From: an uncultured Eubacteriales bacterium
GTDB lineage: Bacteria > Bacillota > Clostridia > Peptostreptococcales > Anaerovoracaceae
DNA length: 64,000 nucleotides
Reading direction: 5' to 3'
Assembly: GCA_902795135.1 (NCBI GenBank)
Contig: CADBJW010000026.1
Location: 1-64,000, forward strand
Part shown: piece after piece, positions 23,449-32,015 of the stretch
Layout: every line of letters begins with the position of its first letter
Numbering within the stretch: the first letter of the stretch is position 1
Translations under genes and position numbers: made by a program
The notes under the pieces: generated by a model
Databases searched by the model: none
Seen by the model: the letters and a program-made list of their open reading frames with translations, nothing else
Told to the model about the DNA's origin: nothing

Positions 23449-25401
23449 ATGTTGATCAAGAAGAAACTCCTGCAGATCGAGCCGCAGCCGTGTCCGAAAG
23501 GGATAAAACTAAACCGACAACCAGTATATGAAAGAGAAATCCTTATCGCCGCTGTCCAGGTCGTGGATGGAATCGTCGTGGTCGATGGTTACACAAGAGA
23601 AGGGAAACTGACAAAACGTTTCTTCGCAGACGGAAAGAACTGGCAGTATTACGATCCAGTGAACGACGCCTGGGACCAGACGCAGGACGGAGGCTGGTTT
23701 GATCGTCAGGAGTACAAGACAAAAGGTGCCGTTCCGGAAGAGGCAGCAGAAATCCTGCGCGCAGATAAATTCGCAAGGCAGGGAAACGACCTGTCGCGAA
23801 TGATATCAGACTACACGTCACGGATCGCGACGAAAAAAAGACGTGATTATGAGGAACGAAAGTATCAGAAGATCAACCGGATGCTGGAAGAATCGAATCT
23901 CTCGATTGCAGAAGAAAAGAAAATGGACAAGTGGCTTTTGAAGGAGATCCTTCCGGCTATATCGATGATCAGTCCGAAAGGGAAAAACAAGAAGAACCAG
24001 ATCAGGTGTCTTTCCTGCGGCTGCAGAAGGCAGGTGACGGGAGTAAGACATAAACAGAGATGGATCTGTCCGAAGTGCGGAAGAGAAACGATCGTCTATG
24101 AGAAACGGTATATCACGTCGAGAAAAGATAGAGAGGACGTCGCTTATGCCGCTCAGGTTCCAGGCGGGTTTGCAGTAACAGCCGGTAAGATCAGAAGAAC
24201 CTTCGACGAGGATGGCAAGCAGGTCGCGACTGCCGAATGGTATGAAGTGTATTACGACGGAAGCTCGGGAACAAAGGCACTCTACTGTCCGGTCACATCA
24301 TGGTACGGGTTCAAATATGCGAAGTATCCGCTGGATGGGAAGTTCTATCTGTATCCGGGTAATCTCACTGACGTATTCCCGGAAGGAAGATTCGGGAAGA
24401 TCAATCTGGGAAAACTTAATGGAATCAAGTTCAGCATATTCGACCTGATGCAGGGAAACAGAAGACTGGCGGAGAAAACCTACAAGGCAGGGCTATACGG
24501 TCTTGTCGGATATGCAGCATACCGGCAGGGCGATGCAGCAAGCTTTGCGGAGCTGACCGGGATCGATCAGAATTATGTCACCGAATTCAGAAAGAACAGA
24601 TATGGGACAAACCTCATGTATACGCTCCAGTATTTTGAACGGGTGTATCAGCGGAAGGGAACATACAACGCAGAGCAGCTGAAAATCATGAATGGATTCA
24701 ACTTCAGCGGAATCAGTGAGGTCTACCAGCTCAGTGAGCAGATGTCGGATCTGAAACTGATCAACTACTTCGGCCGGCAGATGAAGCGGCATCCGGAGAA
24801 GTCTTTCAGGGCACTGCTGGATATGTATATGGATTATCTGGAAATGGCAGAGCTGCTGAACAATGAGGGAATCGAAGCTATAGATCTAAGCCGAACGTAT
24901 TTTCGGTTCCCGAAGGATGTAGTAGAAGCACATGATCGGATGGAGCTGATCTGTGAACCGGTCATGGAGGCGATCGAAGAGGAACGCTACCGCAGGGACA
25001 GACAGAAAAGAGATTCAAAGATCATAGCAGACCATCTGGACGACAACAGCAGTCTGGAGCAGCGGGCCAGACAGTACCAGAGGATCAAACAGCCGGGCGG
25101 AAATCTGATAGCGGTATTTCCGGAAACAGTTGCAGATATGGTGAACGAAGGTACGGCGCTGCATCACTGTGTCGGCTGGAACCCGGTCTACCGGGAGCGG
25201 CAGATCACAGGTGAATACATCACGTATTTCATTCGTAAAAAGGACGAACCGGCAAAGCCGTATTTCACAGCCACATACATAATCAGAAACGGAAAGGCAG
25301 AATTCAAGGAAAGCTACGGAGAAAAACATTCAGCTCCGGGCAAAACGGTCCGGGCATTCATAGACGCATTCATGATGAACGTCAATCAGGCACTGGCGTA
25401 G
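23449..25401 (+). CDS. PcfJ-like protein
   Basis: 650 residues. A central zinc ribbon (CLSCGCRR...CPKCGRE, about residues 185-212) and the C-terminal PcfJ core (VNEGTALHHCVGWNPVYRER, ITYFIRKKDEPAKPYFTATY) are clear. GTAGGAGGTAAAGAG precedes the ATG. PcfJ-like proteins are common in Firmicutes plasmids and prophages near DNA-processing genes; biochemical role unknown. Confidence 0.85.
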   Translation: MLIKKKLLQIEPQPCPKGIKLNRQPVYEREILIAAVQVVDGIVVVDGYTREGKLTKRFFADGKNWQYYDPVNDAWDQTQDGGWFDRQEYKTKGAVPEEAAEILRADKFARQGNDLSRMISDYTSRIATKKRRDYEERKYQKINRMLEESNLSIAEEKKMDKWLLKEILPAISMISPKGKNKKNQIRCLSCGCRRQVTGVRHKQRWICPKCGRETIVYEKRYITSRKDREDVAYAAQVPGGFAVTAGKIRRTFDEDGKQVATAEWYEVYYDGSSGTKALYCPVTSWYGFKYAKYPLDGKFYLYPGNLTDVFPEGRFGKINLGKLNGIKFSIFDLMQGNRRLAEKTYKAGLYGLVGYAAYRQGDAASFAELTGIDQNYVTEFRKNRYGTNLMYTLQYFERVYQRKGTYNAEQLKIMNGFNFSGISEVYQLSEQMSDLKLINYFGRQMKRHPEKSFRALLDMYMDYLEMAELLNNEGIEAIDLSRTYFRFPKDVVEAHDRMELICEPVMEAIEEERYRRDRQKRDSKIIADHLDDNSSLEQRARQYQRIKQPGGNLIAVFPETVADMVNEGTALHHCVGWNPVYRERQITGEYITYFIRKKDEPAKPYFTATYIIRNGKAEFKESYGEKHSAPGKTVRAFIDAFMMNVNQALA

Positions 25402-25413
25402 AAAGGAGAAAAA

Positions 25414-26385
25414 ATGAGCAATATTGTTGAAGCGGAATACACAATAATGCAGGAGAGGACCCTGCCGGTGATCATATCAGAGATTCGGATCATCGAACAG
25501 AACGTGGCAAAAACAGCGTTGGAAGGAGCTGTGCAAATCGGAGCCAGGCTACAAGAAGCGAAAACGCAAATCGGGCACGGGAACTTTGAACAGTGGTGTC
25601 AGGAAAACCTGAATTATTCCAAAAGAACAGCAGAAAGATTCATGAAATTATCATCTGAATATGGTGAAGAAACTGCACTGGATTCAAAAGCGACAATATT
25701 GTCGCATTTGAGCATTTCCAAAGCGTTGAGCCTTCTTAAGGTGCCGGAGGAAGACCGCGAAGCGTTCATTGAAAAGCATGACATTGAAGATATGACCGTC
25801 AAGGATATGGAAGCGGAGATCAAGCGTCTGAATGAGGAAAAGGAATCAAGAACAAGAACCATCAACGAACTGAACCAGAGTGTGATCAATCAGAGCGAAA
25901 AGGTCCTGCAACGTGAACATGAAATCGAAGAACTGAAGCGACAGCTGCAGGAAGCGGAAGTGAACGCAGTCGATGCAGCGGAAATCGACATTCTTAAAGA
26001 AAAACTCGAAAAGGAAAAGCAGAAAGCAAAAGAAGCGCAGGAAAAACTGAAAAAGGAAAAGAATTCAAGGAAAACTGAAATCGATGCTGCAATTGAAAGA
26101 AAAAAGGAAGAATTGCAGAAGGAAGCGCAGATAAACGCAGGGAAGGTGATTCAAAAGGCAGAAGCGGAAAGAAAAAACCTCAAAGAAGAAAATGAAGCGA
26201 TGAAACGTAAGCTGGCCAATGCCGGGAATGAATCCATTGTGAAATTCAAGATCCTGGTCGACCAGCTGCAGGACATTTTTGATCAGGCGGGCCAGTGCAT
26301 TCTGATCGAACAGGATCAGAACAGAGCCGACAAGATGAATGCAGCGCTGCGGCAGGTGGTGGAAAAATTCAGGGAGGAACTGTGA
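25414..26385 (+). CDS. DUF3102-like phage protein with long coiled coil
   Basis: 323 residues. The N-terminal 100 residues (GARLQEAKTQIGHGNFEQWCQENLNYSKRTAERFMKL in parts) match DUF3102 phage proteins; residues 125-280 form a nearly unbroken charged coiled coil. A ParB/KorB-like or replication-accessory role has been suggested for related proteins but is not shown. AAAGGAGAAAAA precedes the ATG. Confidence 0.75.
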   Translation: MSNIVEAEYTIMQERTLPVIISEIRIIEQNVAKTALEGAVQIGARLQEAKTQIGHGNFEQWCQENLNYSKRTAERFMKLSSEYGEETALDSKATILSHLSISKALSLLKVPEEDREAFIEKHDIEDMTVKDMEAEIKRLNEEKESRTRTINELNQSVINQSEKVLQREHEIEELKRQLQEAEVNAVDAAEIDILKEKLEKEKQKAKEAQEKLKKEKNSRKTEIDAAIERKKEELQKEAQINAGKVIQKAEAERKNLKEENEAMKRKLANAGNESIVKFKILVDQLQDIFDQAGQCILIEQDQNRADKMNAALRQVVEKFREEL

Positions 26386-26513
26386 TGAAAAGCGAATGGA
26401 TGGTGAGTTATCAGTACATAAACGGAATCAAACTGTATAGCGTATACCGATTAAAAGATGTGGAAGAAGTCGATCACAGCGGCAACCGTGAGACGCGAGG
26501 TGAGGAAGAATGA
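26385..26513 (+). CDS. Small phage protein (42 aa)
   Basis: MKSEWMVSYQYINGIKLYSV..., a short beta-rich peptide. Its ATG overlaps the previous TGA, and GGGAGGAACTG supplies the ribosome site. Unknown function. Confidence 0.6.
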   Translation: MKSEWMVSYQYINGIKLYSVYRLKDVEEVDHSGNRETRGEEE

Positions 26514-27016
26514 GCGATTTAATCAGCAGATCCGATGCGATAAAAGCGATAGTAAACACGGGGTCAGAGGTCGCATATCATGACACATCGGGATCTGTGC
26601 TGTTTGGTTCTGCATTTAGACAGAAGGAAATCATAGACATAATCAACGCACTCCCATCAGCCGAAGCCGTAACCCACGGCAGACTTATTGATGCGGATGC
26701 GTTAAGCGAGAAGTTATGCGAGACAACAATTTTCATCAAAGATGGCGAGGTGTTCCAACGCATGATAAATGATGCTCCAACAGTATCAGCCGAAGCCAAG
26801 TGGATTCCATGTAGTGAGAGATTGCCGAGCAATGACGGATGTGTTCTTATTTCAATCGCAGGGGACATTGAGTTCGGAGCATACGACAGGCAGAACAGTG
26901 ACTGGTCTATCTGGATGGACAGCCATTGGGTCTGGATTGACAGCCATTGGGATGGAGGAAAAGTGGTTGATGCATGGATGCCCCTGCCGAAGCCGTACAG
27001 AGAGGATGGTGAGTGA
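26510..27016 (+). CDS. DUF551-domain phage protein
   Basis: 168 residues. N-terminal helical part with LISRSDAIKAI and HGRLIDADAL, then a C-terminal DUF551 domain (KWIPCSERLPSNDGCVLISI ... VDAWMPLPKPY). A duplication near the C-terminus gives DSHWVWIDSHWD. Such proteins are common and uncharacterised in Clostridia phages. Overlaps the previous stop by 4 bases. Confidence 0.75.
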   Translation: MSDLISRSDAIKAIVNTGSEVAYHDTSGSVLFGSAFRQKEIIDIINALPSAEAVTHGRLIDADALSEKLCETTIFIKDGEVFQRMINDAPTVSAEAKWIPCSERLPSNDGCVLISIAGDIEFGAYDRQNSDWSIWMDSHWVWIDSHWDGGKVVDAWMPLPKPYREDGE

Positions 27017-27105
27017 TGATCGAATACATCGCCAATGGGATGCCTACATGGGCATACGTCCTTATCGGGATTGCGGTATATGAGATAGTAAGGCGGTTGA
27101 TATGA
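27016..27105 (+). CDS. Single-pass membrane peptide (29 aa)
   Basis: MIEYIANGMPTWAYVLIGIA and a basic end (IVRRLI). ATG overlaps the previous stop (TGATG). AGAGGATGGTGAG precedes. Unknown function. Confidence 0.5.
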   Translation: MIEYIANGMPTWAYVLIGIAVYEIVRRLI

Positions 27106-27119
27106 GAGGATGGTGAAGC

Positions 27120-27365
27120 ATGATAGTACGAATGGATATGACAGATGCAGAATACGAAAAAGCAATAGAAGAAATCGTTGCAAGTGGGCGAGGGCTTGAA
27201 GCCATAAAGGCAATATCACAAAGAGAAATCCTTTATAGAGATTTATCAGCCAACAGAGCAAGAGAGAATGAAGCAAGGCTTACGGCAATCAACAAAATAG
27301 CAAATTCAAGTCAGACCGCATCACAGAAATTACATGGAATAAAGCCACTGGCAGAAAGAGAATAA
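27120..27365 (+). CDS. Hypothetical phage protein
   Basis: 81 residues, helical and charged. AGAGGATGGTGAAGC precedes the ATG. No family recognised. Confidence 0.6.
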   Translation: MIVRMDMTDAEYEKAIEEIVASGRGLEAIKAISQREILYRDLSANRARENEARLTAINKIANSSQTASQKLHGIKPLAERE

Positions 27366-27366
27366 C

Positions 27367-27846
27367 ATGACTATATACATAAAGGGCATGGAGATGCCGA
27401 ACAGTTGCGTGGAGTGCCCGTTATACAAGGAATCGGTGTGCGATGCTTTCGAAACGCTGGCACCATACACATTCAAGGATAACGAAAGGGCTTCGTTCTG
27501 CCCGCTCACGGAAGTGGCAGAGCCGCACGGAAGGCTGATTGATGCCGACAAATGTAGGGGAGGAGTCGAGATGGATAGAGAAGAAGTCGATGAACTGAAA
27601 GAACAAATCATATCCAAAGCGAAATTAGCGCTAACAGCAATTACCAAAACATCTAGCCCGGAGGGAGACCGCGATGCAGCGGCAACAGTACTTGCGCTGA
27701 TTACCGGGCTGGAAAAATTGGAGAATTACGGGACAGAAACTGTGATGATCCAGACAGGGCCATTAAACGGGCCGAGAAACGGATTCGTCGCAGACGAATG
27801 GTACCGGGAAGAATTCAAAGGAGAAATAGACAATGACCAGAGATGA
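27367..27846 (+). CDS. Hypothetical phage protein with Cys motif
   Basis: 159 residues. KGMEMPNSCVECPLYKESVC and FCPLTEV form a four-Cys motif, with HGRLIDADKC after it, as in proteins that carry DUF551-like segments. It starts 1 base after the previous stop. The C-terminal part is helical. Function unknown. Confidence 0.6.
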   Translation: MTIYIKGMEMPNSCVECPLYKESVCDAFETLAPYTFKDNERASFCPLTEVAEPHGRLIDADKCRGGVEMDREEVDELKEQIISKAKLALTAITKTSSPEGDRDAAATVLALITGLEKLENYGTETVMIQTGPLNGPRNGFVADEWYREEFKGEIDNDQR

Positions 27847-28111
27847 AACGATAAGGGTAGAGTACACGTATCTACTGCAGAAGGTACAGAGTGTGGAAAC
27901 AATCTGCGGGTTGATCGATCAGCCACTGAGAAGTCTGTGGAGCGATATCAAGAACGGCTGTATGACAACTGAGTGTACCGCAGAGCTTAAAAGATGGATA
28001 AATGAACTGCAGGCGAAGGTTCCGGAGATCATGGGGCACGTAGATGCAATCGAGCATGAAATAAAACAGTTATCAACAGAAGACCAGATCAGAATGAAAT
28101 TTAAGGGATAG
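27833..28111 (+). CDS. Hypothetical phage protein
   Basis: 92 residues, helical, two Cys (ICGL, CTTEC region), overlapping the previous gene by 14 bases. AAAGGAGAAATAGACA precedes the ATG. No family recognised. Confidence 0.6.
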   Translation: MTRDETIRVEYTYLLQKVQSVETICGLIDQPLRSLWSDIKNGCMTTECTAELKRWINELQAKVPEIMGHVDAIEHEIKQLSTEDQIRMKFKG

Positions 28112-28115
28112 GAAG

Positions 28116-28322
28116 ATGGAATACGAGGTTATAAAACGGCTTGGAATCCTGGAGGGAAATCCAGAAGGATTTCATATTGAGGTGAACATCATATCCTGGG
28201 ATGGGAATCCTCCAAAATTGGACATCCGGAAGTGGAATGCAGATCGAATGAACAGGGGACTCAGCCTGAGCGCAGACGGCCTGAAAAAACTCCGGGAGAT
28301 ACTGAAAGACGTAACACTGTAA
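28116..28322 (+). CDS. PC4/YdbC-like single-strand DNA-binding protein
   Basis: 68 residues. GFHIEVNIISWDGNPPKLDIRKWN in parts and MNRGLSLSADGLKKLREIL are the PC4 (p15 coactivator) fold as in YdbC of lactococci, a single-strand nucleic-acid binder. It precedes the HUH protein and the hairpin at 28345, consistent with a role in replication. Confidence 0.8.
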   Translation: MEYEVIKRLGILEGNPEGFHIEVNIISWDGNPPKLDIRKWNADRMNRGLSLSADGLKKLREILKDVTL

Positions 28323-28344
28323 AAGGAAATATCCGAGCAAAAAG

Positions 28345-28380
28345 CATGGGGACTGAAAGCGTCCCCATGGAGCTTGATAA
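28345..28380 (+). other. Hairpin plus CTTGATAA: candidate double-strand origin
   Basis: CATGGGGAC (28345-28353) and GTCCCCATG (28361-28369) form a perfect 9-bp hairpin with a 7-nt loop. Three bases later is CTTGATAA (28373-28380). CTTGATA is the nick-site core of pC194/pUB110-type rolling-circle plasmids. It lies directly before a gene for an HUH-type protein. Confidence 0.5.
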
Positions 28381-28404
28381 GTGTATTAAACTTGCGACGT
28401 AAAA

Positions 28405-29211
28405 ATGAAAATTATAAGAGAGACCATAGTAGCTGGTAGGACGATCATGAGATCGCTGCATCCGGGAGTGGGGAAGAGAACGCCTGGCCTTAAGAGAAAG
28501 GCAAGAGAAAACCACACTCCGGAAAAGGTTGCAAGGGTCAATTACAGAAATGCAGTCAAGAAACTGACGGCCATACTGAATCATAATTTCAGAGACGGGG
28601 ATTATCACATCACTCTGACCTATGCGACTGAAGCGGATCAGCAGCAGGCGAAAGACTGCCTGGAGAAATTCCTGAGAAACATGCATGATTACTGCAAACG
28701 TCACGGTATCGAGTGGAAACGTGTAGCCGTCACTGAATATGAGAACCAGAGGATCCATCATCACATCGTGTGCTCTGGAGTCGACCGTCAGATCATCGAG
28801 GACCGATGGAAGCATGGACATGTGAACTTCCGGGAGTTATATTCCAAAGGCTGTTATCACGAGCTGGCGGACTATCTGGTCAAGGAAACGGAGAAGACAT
28901 TCCGTAATCCGGATGCAGTCAGCAGACAGAGATACAATCCATCCAGGAACATCGTGATCCCCGTTCCAAAGATCGAAGAGGTATCCAAAGCACAGCTGGG
29001 AAGAGATCCGAAGCCGCTGAAAGGATACTATATCGTTTCCGGAACGGAAAATCGGTATGAGCACGAGTTCTACGAGGTCGATTGTCTGGAATACATTGAG
29101 GCAACGGACGCACCGGTGCCTCGGATCCGAAGCTGGAAGGGAAGACCGGGCAAATACGAAAAACTGCATAAAACCACAGAAGATCAGCTTGAATGGGAAT
29201 TGGAGTTCTGA
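28405..29211 (+). CDS. HUH-type replication initiator-like protein
   Basis: 268 residues. DYHITLTYATE, VAVTEYENQRIHHHIVCSG and ADYLVKETEK match the three rolling-circle motifs: motif 1, the HUH metal site (HHH), and a Tyr in an alpha helix about 60 residues on. It would nick one strand and remain bound by the Tyr. No ribosome site precedes ATG 28405; ATG at 28447 (after TAGGACGATC) is an alternative. It may act at the hairpin origin just upstream. Confidence 0.75.
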   Translation: MKIIRETIVAGRTIMRSLHPGVGKRTPGLKRKARENHTPEKVARVNYRNAVKKLTAILNHNFRDGDYHITLTYATEADQQQAKDCLEKFLRNMHDYCKRHGIEWKRVAVTEYENQRIHHHIVCSGVDRQIIEDRWKHGHVNFRELYSKGCYHELADYLVKETEKTFRNPDAVSRQRYNPSRNIVIPVPKIEEVSKAQLGRDPKPLKGYYIVSGTENRYEHEFYEVDCLEYIEATDAPVPRIRSWKGRPGKYEKLHKTTEDQLEWELEF

Positions 29212-29212
29212 A

Positions 29213-29641
29213 ATGACAAGAGAAGAAGTGAGCCAGATCTATTATCTGAACCAGGAGATCAAGAAGCTGCAGCGCAACCTCAGTGAATTGCGCGGCAGCG
29301 GCTTACAGTCTCCGAAAATAGACGGAATGCCGAAAGCGCCGGGGCGAACGGGCAGTCCCACAGAAAGGCAGGGCATTGCTGAAGCGGATATCGAGATGCA
29401 GATCGAGCGGCTGCTGGCGGCCGTGAAACAAAAGCAGAGGGAGATATTCGAATACATCGGATCCGTAGAAGATTCCATGATACGGATGATCATCATTTTC
29501 CGCTGCGTGGACCTTTGCACCTGGGCAGAAGTCGCAGAGAACATCGGCGGGCCGATGACTGCTGAAGCGGCAAGAAAGGCATTTTCGAGGCACTTTGAAG
29601 CGGAAATGTCTCGTTCAGAGACAGAAAATGCACGAAAATAG
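29213..29641 (+). CDS. Late-gene transcriptional regulator (DUF1492/ArpU-like)
   Basis: 142 residues. The C-terminal sigma-like part (SVEDSMIRMIIIFRCVDLCTWAEVAENIGGPMTAEAA in parts) resembles DUF1492/RinA/ArpU activators that switch on packaging and structural genes. The N-terminus is a coiled coil (QEIKKLQRNLSEL). It starts 2 bases after the Rep-like gene, before the AT-rich region that heads the late operon. Confidence 0.75.
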   Translation: MTREEVSQIYYLNQEIKKLQRNLSELRGSGLQSPKIDGMPKAPGRTGSPTERQGIAEADIEMQIERLLAAVKQKQREIFEYIGSVEDSMIRMIIIFRCVDLCTWAEVAENIGGPMTAEAARKAFSRHFEAEMSRSETENARK

Positions 29642-29861
29642 CAAAAAAAGCACGCAAAACGGAATAGTTGTCCGTTTTGTCCGGTAAGGGTGTGATATTA
29701 TGATATTGGGCAAAGCGCCTGAACAAATCAAACATCATCCTGAATATGGCACTGCATGAAGCGGCGCCATATTTTATTATAAATAATTATATTATATTGC
29801 ATATGCAATTATAGATAATGACTTAGGTAATCGGCCGTTTTCGGCCCCCGCAAGGAGAAAA
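29642..29861. promoter_or_regulatory. Regulatory region before the packaging genes
   Basis: No gene. It holds AAAACGGA-atagttg-TCCGTTTT (29656-29680, a hairpin), an AT-rich stretch at about 29765-29825, a 14-bp palindrome ATTGCATATGCAAT, and one TGAAGCGG (29757). This is the expected place for the late promoter and possibly the packaging site, but neither can be located exactly. Confidence 0.5.
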
Positions 29862-29867
29862 ATGGCC

Positions 29868-30383
29868 ATGGAATATGTGAAGGTCTCAGAAGAGTACAGC
29901 GGCATCGCAGAAAAGGTCATAGACGAGCATGAAGATCTGCACTGGATCCGGAACCTGAAAGTGCGAATCGGATACCTGGCATCGGACAGGGAAAAGAAAA
30001 AGGACGGAGGACTTGTGCTGGGAGAATGCATCAAGGTAAAGCCTCTGTACCGGCCGTACGTGCCGCATGATTTTCTGATCGTGATCTACGAGACGAATAC
30101 AGCAGGACTCACGGAAAATCAGATGGAGATCCTGATGTACCATGAGCTTCTCCACATCGGCATCGATGAAGCGGGCGAGGAACTGAAATATAATATAAAT
30201 CCACATGATGTCGAAGACTTCCGGACAGTGATAGACCGTTACGGAATCGACTGGGCAAAGAGAGGAGCATCCAAAGAAAAGTTATCCACAGGAGGGGAGA
30301 ATCGTGAGAAAAAACAAATACAGAACGCATGTGGCTCCGTTCCTGAAGGAGATCGGCCAGATGGCAGCGGACGGAGCAACTGA
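29868..30383 (+). CDS. Putative phage metallopeptidase
   Basis: About 171 residues. MYHELLHIGID carries the HExxH zinc site in the middle (about residue 92); RIGYLASDREKK and PYVPHDFLIVIYE flank it as in the phage metallopeptidase family found near terminase genes. CAAGGAGAAAA precedes ATG at 29862; ATG 29868 is the alternative used here. The last 80 bases overlap terS. Confidence 0.75.
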   Translation: MEYVKVSEEYSGIAEKVIDEHEDLHWIRNLKVRIGYLASDREKKKDGGLVLGECIKVKPLYRPYVPHDFLIVIYETNTAGLTENQMEILMYHELLHIGIDEAGEELKYNINPHDVEDFRTVIDRYGIDWAKRGASKEKLSTGGENREKKQIQNACGSVPEGDRPDGSGRSN

Positions 30384-30762
30384 AGCGGAGATCGCGGAGA
30401 AGCTGAGAGTGGCGTATTCCACATTCAAGGGATACAAACACAAACACAAAGAGCTGGCGGACGTGCTGCTTACCAGCAAGGAACTGGCGGATCTGAATGT
30501 TGAAGCGGCGCTGTACAGAAGAGCCAAGGGCTACACGACGAAAGAAATCACAAGAGAGCGCAGACTCAACAGGCAGACCGGAGAATACGAGATGATCGAA
30601 ACGAAGGTCGTGGAGAAGGAGGTTCCTCCGGACACGACAGCAGACATGTTCTGGTTGAAGAACCGAAGACCGGATGAATGGAGGGAGCATCAGAGCATCG
30701 ATGTAGGAATACCGGTCAGTGAAGCGGCCGAGAAGATCCAGGAGATACTGAACGATGGATGA
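30304..30762 (+). CDS. terS: Terminase small subunit
   Basis: 152 residues from GTG after GGAGGGGAGAATC. An N-terminal HTH for DNA recognition (GATEAEIAEKLRVAYSTFKGYKHKHKEL in parts) and the C-terminal FWLKNRRPDEWREHQ signature are typical. It recognises the packaging site and recruits TerL. Overlaps terL by 8 bases. Confidence 0.88.
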   Translation: MRKNKYRTHVAPFLKEIGQMAADGATEAEIAEKLRVAYSTFKGYKHKHKELADVLLTSKELADLNVEAALYRRAKGYTTKEITRERRLNRQTGEYEMIETKVVEKEVPPDTTADMFWLKNRRPDEWREHQSIDVGIPVSEAAEKIQEILNDG

Positions 30763-32014
30763 GAAACTGATTCGGTCACTGAAGCGGGAGCCGGTGAAAT
30801 ACGCACGACTTCTGGGAATGGATCTTCTGACAGATATCCACAACGGATGGATCCGTATGATGGCATTTGGCGAAGAGGACCAGACACTGCTGGGGCACAG
30901 AGGATCCTATAAAACGACATGCCTGTCCTTTTCCATCGCACTGATTATGATCCTGATGCCGCGAAAGAATATTATATTCCTGAGAAAGACCGACGATGAC
31001 GTAATCGAAGTGATCCGGAGCGTAGCAAAGCTGCTGAGGACGGAGTACTTCCGATACATCGTGAAGCGGCTGTATGGAATTGACCTGATCATAACCGAGG
31101 AGAGCGCATTCAAGGTCAGCACGAACCTGTCATTGCAGATCGGAGGAACGTCACAACTGCTGGGGATAGGAATCAAAGCGTCCCTAACAGGAAAGCATGC
31201 GGATATCGTATTCACCGATGACATCGTAAATACGAGAGACAGAGTATCCAGACCCGAGAGGGAACAGATCAAGTTGCAGTACATGGAGCTGGAGAACGTA
31301 AAGAACCGGGGCGGCAGGATATTCAATACAGGAACGCCCTGGCACAAGGAAGATGCAATATCGATCATGCCGAACGTAGTGAAGTTCGACTGTTACAGCA
31401 CCGGCCTGATCACAAGAGAGAAACTGAACGAGATCCGTCAGAAGATGACGGATTCTTTATTTGCAGCAAACTACGAGCTGAAACACATCGCCGACAAGAA
31501 CGCGATGTTCAAGGAACCGCGATTCGCTGAAGCGGCCGAGAAGATCTACGGCGGGATCGCACACATCGATGCATCCTACGGTGGATCCGACGGAACAGCC
31601 TATACGGTATTCCATGAAGCGGATGATTATATCTACGGCTTCGGAAAGCGCTGGGACAGACACATCGATGACTGCCTGCAGGAGATCGCCTACTGGCACG
31701 GAAAGCTGCAGGCGGGATCCGTAGCATGTGAGAGGAACGCAGACAAGGGGTACCTTGCAAGAGACCTGGAAGACATGGGATTCATTGTGGATTCCTACGC
31801 GGAGACCATGAACAAATTCGTCAAGATATCCACGTACCTGAGAAAGAACTGGCACAGGATAAGGTGGCTTCCGGAGACGGACCCGGAATACATGGCTGAG
31901 ATCTTGGACTATACAGAATTTGCTGAGCATGACGATGCACCGGACAGCGCGGCGAGCTTACTGAGAAAACTGGAGAACAAACTGGAATACAACCCGATAC
32001 ATGGAGGAATCTAG
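30755..32014 (+). CDS. terL: Terminase large subunit
   Basis: 419 residues. ATPase: Walker A GHRGSYKTT (47-55), Walker B IVFTDD (151-156). Nuclease: IDASYGGSDG (271-280) provides the first acidic metal ligand. It pumps DNA into the prohead and cuts it at headful or cos. Five TGAAGCGG sites lie in or at the edges of this gene. Confidence 0.93.
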   Translation: MDEKLIRSLKREPVKYARLLGMDLLTDIHNGWIRMMAFGEEDQTLLGHRGSYKTTCLSFSIALIMILMPRKNIIFLRKTDDDVIEVIRSVAKLLRTEYFRYIVKRLYGIDLIITEESAFKVSTNLSLQIGGTSQLLGIGIKASLTGKHADIVFTDDIVNTRDRVSRPEREQIKLQYMELENVKNRGGRIFNTGTPWHKEDAISIMPNVVKFDCYSTGLITREKLNEIRQKMTDSLFAANYELKHIADKNAMFKEPRFAEAAEKIYGGIAHIDASYGGSDGTAYTVFHEADDYIYGFGKRWDRHIDDCLQEIAYWHGKLQAGSVACERNADKGYLARDLEDMGFIVDSYAETMNKFVKISTYLRKNWHRIRWLPETDPEYMAEILDYTEFAEHDDAPDSAASLLRKLENKLEYNPIHGGI

Positions 32015-32015
32015 G

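Noticed and set aside
28405-29211. Calling the HUH protein a conjugative relaxase
   Set aside because: Short length, position in the early phage region and absence of other transfer genes fit a replication initiator better.
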